Of a stretch of DNA of 64,000 nt, positions 21,421-31,800 are shown piece by piece (position 1 is the first letter of the stretch; each line of letters opens with the position of its first letter). Under the pieces are notes generated by a model that searched no databases, was not told the DNA's origin, and was given only the letters and a program-made list of their open reading frames with translations. The stretch spans positions 1,756,436-1,820,435 of the forward strand of contig CM036247.1 of the NCBI GenBank assembly GCA_020698575.1. Reading direction: 5' to 3'. A program made the translations under genes and the position numbers. The stretch is from Bostrychus sinensis. Lineage: Eukaryota > Chordata > Actinopteri > Gobiiformes > Eleotridae.

Positions 21421-23599
21421 TTAAACATTACTGTCAGCTGCAGCTGCCTTGCGGCCACCACCACCTTTCCTGTCTGGTGCTGAGCGCAAATAGGCCGCCA
21501 TCCAGGACACAATGGCAGCCTCACTGGCTCCAGGCTGTGACTGCAGAATGGAATCTGAAAAAAAGCACATTTTCTAAGTGTTGAATATAAGGTCAATTTT
21601 TGTGTGTATTTGTATTTGTGTGTGTGTGTGTGTGTATATACACACACACACACACATATACACACACCCTCCACACGAATATGGGGGTTCACCCCATCTT
21701 GTTTGATTGAGGATTAAAAATGTATCACAAATTTACCTATCATAATCTTGCAAAGGGTCATTCTTCGAAAGGCACCTTTTCCACCACCACCATCCATATT
21801 AAGTCTTGACATCAGCTTATTTGTAAGGACTCTGTCAAACACATACAATTAAATCAAGGTCAGGCCAAAGTACAGTGGAAAAATATATACAAATTGAGGA
21901 AATTTCATGGTACACGGTTTCATACAACAGGTTTCTGGTGCTGTGAGGGGAGTGTCAAAAACTGATGAAGAACACTACTTAAAAGAAACTAAACTTTTCA
22001 TGACGTTGCTCACATTTTCACGAATGCTGGCCCCACCAATCTTCACCATTTGAGCTGTCTGAAAAAATAATTTTGCATACATTACATATAAATACACACA
22101 CTCACAGGGGGGATTTTGAAGGGGACAAACTGCAGTTTGGATTTGTAACACCAACAACAATGTTCAACATTTGTAGATTTTTTTGTGACCCAGTCCTGTT
22201 ACTTTTCTGACACACTGTGTGTGTATATATACAAAACAATTTGGATTGTTTGCTTTTGTTCACCAACTTACCATCAGCTTTCTTTTCTCATCAGATTTCA
22301 GCTGTCTGTTAAGATCTTTGAGGTCATCCATGGAGTCAATGACTTCCAGATGAAACACTGAGTCCAGGGGCACCGATTGCTGGCCAACTTCAGAAAGTTT
22401 TGCTCTAATGTCCGCCATCAAAAAAAGCACTCTCTTTTGGAACTCTCATGTCACACCAAAGAGAGCAATATCACTTAATATTCTGTACAATTTTTTTTTT
22501 TTCCTCCATGCAGCATTTTCTGTTTAGTACACACTTACTCTTCTGTTCCATTGGGAAAACATGTCTGCTCTCATGGGACCTTGCTAACTCTTGATGGCGT
22601 GATCTAGACCTGGATCTGTAGTGTTGCCTTGAAGTGGATCTGGACCTGCTGTGATGCATTGGTGTTCCCATGGTTCTTTCCTGGCAAGATCTCCGACTGT
22701 GCGAGGCAAAAATTATAATATTAAACAGTGGCGTTTCTTTTAAGTTGAGGATTTTGAACTTCACAACAATATTTTAAAAATGGTTCCATTTCCTACTGAA
22801 TAATGATCAATGGGTATTACAATTAAATATGTAAGAATAATGTTTTCAAAAATGTTTAGAGTGTAAAAATACAGTCAATATTATAATTGACATCAAATTA
22901 ATTGCACAACCCTACCGGTGGGTGGAATGATGCACTGATGTGGATCTGGACCTGCCGTGATGCACTGGTGTTTCCATGGTTCTTTCCTGGCGAGATCTCT
23001 GATGGCTGGACCTGGGTCTGTAGCGTTGCCTTGACGTGGATCTGGAACTGCTGCGACGCATTGGTGTGGTTCTTTCCTGACAACATCTCTGATCTCAGAT
23101 CTATGTTCTCTTCACATATGCCAGGATTCTGAGATAACAGTTTCAAAATTCCAGAATCAATACCAAAATAAGCTTAGTGTCCACCACATTTTGCAACTGT
23201 TGACACTTTTTTTGGTGTATGCAGCAGCGCTCGGCCATCCTTGGGGAGACGATGTCCTTGGCGCCTCAGTATTTCCAACATCTCATTCAATGCTGACCGC
23301 TTGCAGCCGTTTCTGGTGGCCCTGTCAGCAAGTTCCTCACTCAGATCAGGACCACTTTCTTCAGCAGAGGGTTCATCAAACACAATGTCATTGTCAGATT
23401 CTGTGTCAGATAAATGCACAAAATCTGAGAAGTCATCATTATCATCAGCAGCAGCAGCTAAAGGCAAAGAGACTTCATCCTCATTCGCACTTGTACCACC
23501 CTCCAGCATTCCATGCAGAGCATCCTCACTATCAATGGAATCTTCAGCCAAAGCAACCACTTCAGCATTTCGCTTCCTCCATGTCCGGAAATATGCCAT
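21421..23599 (-). pseudogene. multi-exon transposon-type gene with RS-repeat and DUF4806-like C-terminus
   Basis: Minus strand. Exon 1 (ATG 23597-23599) encodes MAYFRTWRKRNAEVV, an acidic middle, and ILRRQGHRLPKDGRALLHTP. It continues through CGGH and one in-frame TAA (23174-23176) into AYFGIDSGILKLLSQNPGIC. A change of frame then leads to Arg/Ser-rich repeats (RSSSRSTSRQRYRPRSSHQR) up to a donor after 22916. The following exons have good splice signals: 22539-22696 (RS repeat), 22272 to about 22432 (VPLDSVFHLEVIDSMDDL), 21995-22058 (IRENVSNVMK), 21737-21829 (ILTNKLMSRLNMDGGGGKGA) and 21421-21554, ending AAAADSNV and TAA. Phases agree across the last four exons. The C-terminal pattern resembles DUF4806, a domain of unknown function seen in proteins carried by animal DNA transposons. 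AATAAA lies at 21381-21376. No transposase catalytic domain was seen. Confidence 0.65.
21619..21656. repeat. palindromic (TG)n-TATA-(CA)n microsatellite
   Basis: Alternating TG repeats run into TATA and then CA repeats, so the whole tract is self-complementary and purine/pyrimidine alternating. It lies in the intron between the last two exons of the DUF4806-like gene. Confidence 0.9.
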
Positions 23600-23609
23600 T
23601 TTCACAGTA

Positions 23610-24368
23610 GCCTCGCCTTACAAGAAATCTCACAACGATGTGGCGATGTGCTGATGGAGGACTACTTTGGTTGAGGCCAAGGGGCAGGAGCAGGATAGCT
23701 GTGGCGCTGGAAAACATTACATAAAGATGTCACCCAGGGTTACATTTTCTGAACATTCTTTGGTATAGGACAAATATAAAAACAAATGTGAACAGTTTCA
23801 AAATTGTTTTATGGGGGGATATGAATAAAAAATACATTATGAAATAAATACAGACTTATGGAAAAAGACATTATGAAATAAATATAAAATAAATAAAAAA
23901 GACAATATGAAATAAATACAATATGAAATAAATAAAAATCACAGTATGAAATGAACAACAATAAATCAAAGAAAATAACTTTATTAAAACTATTTTATTA
24001 CGTTTTTAATGCAATTTATTTTATAATAATGGGTTGTTTTAAAGAATAATGGTTGTTATTTAATTACTGAACGATTGTTTTGCATGATGCCTTTTATTAC
24101 ATGTCGTCATATTTATTTATTTAGTTAAAGGTATTTTACGTCTCTAGCTCCCTCCACTCGCTTCCGCGCTGTATGTCCGACGTACACGCTTCTTTATTTA
24201 CTTATTACGTGAGAAATGTATGGATCTATTACATCTATGGAGAAATTATGTTAACATATATATTAGCTGCGCTAACGCTAGCCAGGGTGCTACATTGGTG
24301 GATCAATGTTTTATGGTGCTAAATCTTCTGCTAATACACATAGTCTCACTGTATCCACAAGTCAGACT
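23610..24368. other. AT-rich stretch, short tandem TATGAAATAAATA-like repeats
   Basis: No gene. At 23820-23960 a word like TATGAAATAAATA recurs irregularly (about 25-40 base spacing). The rest is probably intron or the 5' non-coding part of the neighbouring transposon-type gene. Confidence 0.4.
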
Positions 24369-24376
24369 GTCTTACC

Positions 24377-25107
24377 CAGTGGTCCTCAACCCGGCGATCG
24401 CGAGCGACCAGTCGATCGTAAAGGCAGTGCGGGTAGATCGCGGAGCCATGTCTTTCCAAATAAAGTCATATGCCTATGGCATGTGAACGCCCCGCAGATG
24501 GATCAGTCTGAGATTCTTTCTAACACACGAGACACCGCGGAAGCGCGAGGAAACCGCAGGAGCTACGAACTAAAAGGAATACAAGCAGCTTTATGGCGTA
24601 ATAATAAGAGTTCTGTTCTGTTGTGGGACTGCGGGCGGCTCGCGCTCAGTGGCCCGCGCTCAGCGCCGCGGGGCTGACGCACGCGCACACACGCGCACGC
24701 ACACACGCACGCACACACACACAGGGGGCAGCGGTGTCAAGGAGAAAGGGAGGAGACAGGTGAGGAAGGAGTCAGTGGCTTACAGTCAGCTGTTTTACAA
24801 AATGATTGGATGTTGTAAATATCATTGACAAAACTTTATATGCGACATTTTATCAGATTCAGTTATTCCTGTCCTGAGTTGATAATGAACGTTTATAATT
24901 TTAGTTTAATAAAATGTGACTTTATTAAAGAGGTTATTTCGATTTTTATTTTCATGTTTAACCACTGCAATATTAATAACCCTGATAAATGCCCACCACA
25001 CTGTGCCTAATAAAAATAATGTGTAAAAAAAATAAAATAAAGGTAGATCTCCTGGCCTTGAAAACTTTAAAAGTAGATCGCGAGCTGAAAAAGGTTGAGG
25101 ACCACTG
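24377..25107. mobile_element. hAT-type MITE with perfect 8-bp target duplication
   Basis: The 15-base terminal inverted repeats are exact: CAGTGGTCCTCAACC at 24377-24391, and its complement at 25093-25107. Identical 8-base target duplications GTCTTACC flank it at 24369-24376 and 25108-25115, the hallmark of hAT insertion. The 731-bp interior has no transposase. It includes paired GATCGCGAGC-like words near both ends and a CA/CG microsatellite at 24677-24723. It would have moved in trans. Confidence 0.9.
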
Positions 25108-25114
25108 GTCTTAC

Positions 25115-25300
25115 CTGTCCGTGCGTCAGTTTTTAACCCTTTTTGAACGCAGAGACCCCTCAGTCTTTGAAAAGCAGGTCCTAGATAAAGTCCAGTACGG
25201 TCTCTGGTGCTGTATTTACCGGCGTAGCTTCACTAAAGCAGCCGGTCTGATGGCAGCTCCGTGAGGAAGTGAGCAACGCTTTTGACTGACAGCTTAGTCT
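25115..25300 (-). other. candidate 5' exon ending at the hAT target site
   Basis: On the minus strand the sequence ends ACGCACGGACAG followed by GTAAGAC, a near-consensus donor. The donor lies inside the 8-bp target duplication of the MITE at 24377-25107. No long frame was recognised, so it would be a 5' UTR exon. The exon is inferred from the donor and moderate CpG content only. Confidence 0.3.
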
Positions 25301-25861
25301 GACCTAGTTTTCCCGAAGCTCAAACGCTATTAGCTAACACAAAATGGCGCTCAGTTCAAATGTACAGTGGTCTGTAGGGCTGGAGCGGGACTTTGACAAA
25401 ATAATAAATATGGCAGAGTACCCACTTAATATCATAGAACAGGTCCAGACAATAATTTTTACGCAATTTTAAAAAGTCATACATAATTCAAGGACTTAGA
25501 AATACTCCATACTTCTCCTTTAGCTAGTTGGCTAACTGCTAACTATTAGCATCGGTATAACTCCCTCCAAACTGGTAGCTAATTACCGGGCCTTTTCACT
25601 GACTTTGAGTCGAGTTAAATACAGATAATAATGACAACAATATAACCATAATGTGCGTACTTAACAAAAAAAAGCTTTTAGCAATGCTATCCAACACGCG
25701 GTAGCTGGTTGAGATGACAAGGCAGAAGACCTGACTTCCTGGCTTGTGTCGGGTGGGCACGCCCCCAAACACCTGTGTGCCTATGAGTGTCTCAAAGCCC
25801 ACTGTGAGGCGGGACTTATGATGTGAGGCTTATGATCACATCAAGGGGCAAATCGCAAACA
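25301..25861. other. no gene seen
   Basis: Single-copy-looking sequence between the candidate exon and the satellite. No convincing coding or repeat feature. Confidence 0.4.
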
Positions 25862-28800
25862 ACTAGCAGAGACTGAGGCAAAGACTGAGGCAGAGACTGA
25901 GGCAGAGACTGAGGCTGAGGCAGAGACTGAGGAAGAGGCTGAGGCAGAGGCTGAGGCAGAGACTGAGGCTGAGACAGAGACTGAGGCAGAGGCTGAGACA
26001 GAGACTGAGGCAGCGACTGAGGCAGAGACTGAGGCAAAGGCTCAGGCCGAGACTGAGGCCGAGACTGAGGCAGAGGCTGAGGCCGAGACTGAGGCAGAGG
26101 CTGAGGCAGAGACTGAGGCAGAGACTGAGGCTGAGGCAGAGACTGAGGCAGAGACTGAGGCAGAGACTGAGGCAGAGACTGAGGCAGAGGCTGAGGCAGA
26201 GACTGAGGCAGAGACTGAGGCCGAGACTGAGGCCGAGACTGAGGCAGAAGCTGAGGCAGACACTGAGGCAGAGACTGAGGCAGAGACTGAGGCAAAGACT
26301 GAGGCAGAGACTGAGGCCAAGACTGAGGCAGAGACTGAGGGAAAGACTGAGCAGAGACTGAGGCAAAGACTGAGGCAGAGACTGAGGCAAAGACTGAGGC
26401 AGAGGCTGAGGCAAAGACTGAGGCAGAGGCTGAGGCAGAGACTGAGACAGAGACTGAGGCAGAGACTGAAGCAAAAACTGAGGCAGAGACTGAGGCAGAG
26501 ACTAAGGCAGAAGGTGAGGCAGAGACTGAAGCACAGGCTGAGGCAGAGACTGAGGCAGAGACTGAGGCAGAGACTGAGGCAGAGGCTGAGGCAGAGACTG
26601 ATGCAGAGACTGAGGCAGAGGTTGAGGCAGAGGCTGAGGCAGAGACTGAGGCAGAGACTGAGGCCGAGACTGAGGCCGGGACTGAGGCCGAGCCTGAGGC
26701 CGAGGCAGAGGCTGAGGTAGAGGCTGAGGCAGAGACTGAAGCAAGAACTGAGGCAAAAACTGAGGCAGAGACGGAGGCAGAGACTGAGGCAGAGACTGAG
26801 ACAGAGACTGAGGCAGAGACTGAGGCAGAGACTGAGGCAAAGACTGAGGCAAAGACTGAGGCAGAGACTGAGGCAGAGACTGAAGCAAAGACTGAGGCAG
26901 AGACTGAGGCAGAGACTGAGGCAGAGACTGAGGCAAAGACTGAGGCAGAGACTGAGGCAGAGACTGAATCAAAGACTGAGGCAGAGACTGAGGCAGAGAC
27001 TGAGGCAGAGGCTGAGGCAGAGACTGAGGCAGAGACTGAGACAGAGACTGAGGCAAAGACTGAGGCAGAGACTGAGGCAGAGGCTGAGGCAGAGACTGAG
27101 GCAGAGACAGGCAGAGACTGAGGCAGAGGCTGAGGTAGAGACTGAGGCAGAGGCTGAGGCAGAGACTGAGGCAGAGACTGAGGCAGAGACTGAGGCAGAG
27201 ACTGAGGCAGAGACTGAGGCAGAGACTGAGGCAGAAGCTGAGGAAAAGACTGAGGCAGAGACTGAGGCAGAAGCTGAGGCAGAGACTGAGGTAAAGACTG
27301 AGGCAGAGACTGAAGCAAAGACTGCGACAGAGACTGAGGCAGAGACTGAGGCAGAAGCTGAGGCAGAGACTGAGGCAGAGACTGAGGCAGAGACTGAGGC
27401 AGAAGCTGAGGCAGAAGCTGAGGCAAAGATTGAGGCAGAGGCTGAGGTAGAGACTGAGGCAGAGACTGAGGCAGAGACTGAGGCAGAGACTGAGGCAGAG
27501 ACTAAGGCAGAGACTGAGGCAAAGACTGAGGCAGAGACTGAGGCAGAGGCTGAGGCAAAGATTGAGGCAGAGGCTGAGGTAGAGACTGAGGCAGAGACTG
27601 AGGCAGAGACTGAGGCAGAGACTGAGGCAGAGGCTGAGGTAGAGAGTGAGGCAGAGGCTGAGGCAGAGGCTGAGGCAGAGATTGAGGCAGAGGCTGAGGT
27701 AGAGACTGAGGCAGAAACTGAGACAGAGGCTGAGGCAGAGACTGAGGCAGAGACTGAGGCAGAGGCTGAGGTAGAGAGTGAGGCAGAGGCTGAGGCAGAG
27801 ACTGACGCAGAGACTGAGGCAGAGGCTGAGGCAGAGACTGAGGCAGAGACTGAGGCAGAGACTGAGGCAGAGACTGAGAGAGAGACTGAGGCACAGGCTG
27901 AGGAAAAGACTGAGGCAGAGACTGAGGCAGAAGCTGAGGCAGAGACAGAGGCAGAGACTGAGGCACAGGCTGAGGAAAAGACTGAGGCAGAGACTGAGGC
28001 AGAGACTGAGGCACAGGCTGAGGAAAAGACTGAGGCAGAGACTGAGGCAGAAGCTGAGGCAGAGACAGAGGCAGAGACTGAGGCACAGGCTGAGGAAAAG
28101 ACTGAGGCAGAGACTGAGGCAAAGACTGAGGCAGAGACTGAGGCAGAGACTGAGGCAGAGACTGAGGCAGAGACTGAGGCAGAGGCTGAGGTAGAGACAG
28201 AGGCTGAGGCAGAGACTGAGGCAGAGACTGAGGCAGAGACTGAGGCAGAGGCTGAGGTAGAGACTGAGGCAGAGACTGAGGCAGAGACTGAGGGAGAGAC
28301 TGAGGCAAAAGCTGAGGCAGAAACTGAGGCAAAGACTGAGGCAGAGACTGAGGCAGAGACTGAGGCAAAGACTGAGGCAGAGACTGAGGCAAAGACTGAG
28401 GCAGAGACTGAGGCAGAGACTGAGGCAGAGACTGAGGCAAAGACTGAGGCAGAGACTGAGGCAGAGACTGAGGCAAAGACGGAGGCAGAGACTGAGGCAG
28501 AGACTGAGGCAGAGGCTGAGGCAGAGACTGAGGCAGAGACTGAGACAGAGACTGAGGCAAAGACTGAGGCAGAGACTGAGGCAGAGGCTGAGGCAGAGAC
28601 TGAGGCAAAGACTGAGGCAGAGACTGAGGCAGAGGCTGAGGTAGAGACTGAGGCTGAGGCAGAGACTGAGGCAGAGGCTGAGGCAGAAACTGAGGCAAAG
28701 ACTGAGGCAGAGGCTGAGGCACAGGCTGAGGCAAAGGTTGAGGCAGAGACTGAGGCAGAGACTGAGGCAGAGACTAAGGCAGAAGGTGAAGCAGAGACTG

Positions 28801-31800
28801 AGGCAGAGGCTGAGGCAGAGGCTCAAGCCGAGACTGAGGCAGAGACTGAGGCAGAGGCTGAGGCAGAAACTGAGGTAGAGACTGAGGCAGAGGCTGAGGT
28901 AGAGACTGAGGCAGAGACTGAGGCAGAGACTGAGGCAGAGACTGAGGCAGAGGCTGAGGTAGAGACTGAGGCAGAGACTGAGGAAAAGACTGAGGCAGAG
29001 ACTGAGGCAGAAGCTGAGGCAGAGACGGAGGTAAAGACTGAGACAGAGAATGAAGCAAAGACTGCGGCAGAGACTGAGGCAGAGACTGAGGCAGAGACTG
29101 AGGAAAAGACTGAGGCAGAGACTGAGGCAGAAGCTGAGGCAGAGACGGAGGTAAAGACTGAGACAGAGAATGAAGCAAAGACTGCGGCAGAGACTGAGGA
29201 AAAGACTGAGGCAGAGACTAAGGCAGAAGGTGAAGCAGAGACTGAGGCAGAGGCTGAGGCAGAGGCTCAAGCCGAGACTGAGGCAGAGACTGAGGCAGAG
29301 GCTGAGGCAGAAACTGAGGTAGAGACTGAGGCAGAGGCTGAGGCAGAGACTGAGGCAGAGACTGAGGCAGAGACTGAGGAAAAGACTGAGGCAGAGACTG
29401 AGGCAGAAGCTGAGGCAGAGACGGAGGTAAAGACTGAGACAGAGAATGAAGCAAAGACTGAGGCAGAGACTGAGGCAGAAGCTGAGGAAGAGACTGAGGA
29501 AGAGACTGAGGCAGAGACTGAGGCAGAGACTGAGGCAGAGGCTAAGGCAGAGACTGAGGCAAAGACTGAGGCAAAGACTGAGGCAGAGGCTGAGGCAAAG
29601 ATTGAGGCAGAGGCTGAGGCAGAAGCTGAGGCAGAGACTGAGGCAAAGGCTAAGGCAGAGACTGAGGCAAAGACTGAGGCAGAGACTGAGGCAGAGGCTG
29701 AGGCAGAGACTGAGGCAAAGACTGAGGCAGAGACTGAGGCAGAAGCTGAGGCAGAGACTGAGGCAGAGACTGAGGCAGAAGCTGAGGCAGAGACTGAGGA
29801 AGAGACTGAGGCAGAGACTGAGGCAGAGACTGAGGCAGAGACTGAGGCAGAGGCTGAGGTAGAGAGTGAGGCAGAGGTTGAGGCAGAGGCTGAGGCAGAG
29901 ATTGAGGCAGAGGCTGAGGTAGAGACTGAGGCAGAGACTGAGGCAGAGGCTGAGGCAGAGACTGAGGCAGAGACTGAGGCAGAGGCTGAGGTAGAGAGTG
30001 AGGCAGAGGCTGAGGCAGAGACTGACGCAGAGACTGAGGCAGAGGCTGAGGCAGAGACTGAGGCAGAGACTGAGGCAGAGACTGAGGCAGAGACTGAGAG
30101 AGAGACTGAGGCACAGGCTGAGGAAAAGACTGAGGCAGAGACTGAGGCAGAAGCTGAGGCAGAGACTGAGGCAGAGACTGAGGCACAGGCTGAGGAAAAG
30201 ACTGAGGCAGAGACTGAGGCAGAGACTGAGGCACAGGCTGAGGAAAAGACTGAGGCAGAGACTGAGGCAAAGACTGAGGCAGAGACTGAGGCAGAGGCTG
30301 AGGTAGAGACTGAGGCAGAAGCTGAGGCAGAGACTGAGGCAGAGACTGAGGCAGAGACTGAGGCAGAGGCTGAGGTAGAGACTGAGGCAGAGACTGAGGC
30401 AGAGACTGAGGCAGAGACTGAGGCAGAAGCTGAGGCAGAGACTGAGGTAAAGACTGAGGCAAAGACTGAGGCAGAGACTGAGGCAGAGACTGAGGCAAAG
30501 ACTGAGGCAGAGACTGAGCAAAGACTGAGGCAGAGACTGAGGCAGAGACTGAGGAAGAGACTGAGGCAAAGACTGAGGCAGAGACTGAGGCAAAGACTGA
30601 GGCAGAGACTGAGGCAGAGACTAAGGCAGAGGCTGAGGCAGAGACTGAGGCAGAGACTGAGACAGAGACTGAGGCAAAGACTGAGGCAGAGACTGAGGCA
30701 GAGGCTGAGGCAGAGACTGAGGCAAAGACTGAGGCAGAGACTGAGGCAGAGGCTGAGGCAGAGACTGAGGCACAGGCTGAGGCAGAAACTGAAGCAAAGA
30801 CTGAGGCAGAGGCTGAGGCACAGGCTGAGGCAAAGACTGAGGCAGAGACTGAGGCAGAGACTGAGGAAGAGACTGAGGAAGAGACTGAGGCAGAGACTGA
30901 GGCACAGACTGAGGCAGAGATTGAGGCAAAGACTGAGGCACAGACTGAGGCAGAGGCTGAGGCACAGACTGAGGCAGAGACTGAGGCACAGACTGAGGCA
31001 GAGACTGAGGCAGACACTGAGGCAGAGACTGAGGCAGAGACTGAGGCAGAGACTGAGGCAGAGGCTGAGGCAGAGACTGAGGCAGAGACTGAGGCAAAGA
31101 CTGAGGCAGAGACTGAGGCAAAGACTGAGGCAGAGACTGAGGCAGAGACTGAGGCAAAGACTGAGGCACAGACTGAGGCAGAAACTGAGGCAGAGACTGA
31201 GGATAAGACTGAGGCAGAGACTGAGGCAGAGACTGAGGCAGAGACTGAGGCAGAGGCAAAGACTGAGGCAGAGACTGAGGCAGAGACTGAGGCAGAGACT
31301 GAGGCAGAGACTGAGGCAGAGACTGAGGCAGAGACTGAGGCAGAGGCTGAGGCAGAGGACTGAGGCAGAGACTGAGGCAGAGACTGAGGCAGAGACTGAG
31401 GCAGAGACTGAGGCAGAGACTGAGGCAGAGACTGAGGCAGAGACTGAGGCAGAGACTGAGGCAGAGACTGAGGCAGAGACTGAGGCAGAGACTGAGGCAG
31501 AGACTGAGGCAGAGACTGAGGCAGAGACTGAGGCAGAGGACTGAGGCAGAGACTGAGGCAGAGAGCTGAGGCAGAGACTGAGGCAGAGACTGAGGCAGAG
31601 ACTGAGGCAGAGACTGAGGCAGAGACTGAGGCAGAGACTGAGGCAGAGACTGAGGCAGAGACTGAGGCAGAGACTGAGGCAGAGACTGAGGCAGAGACTG
31701 AGGCAGAGACTGAGGCAGAGACTGAGGCAGAGACTGAGGCAGAGACTGAGGCAGAGACTGAGGCAGAGACTGAGGCAGAGACTGAGGCAGAGACTGAGGC

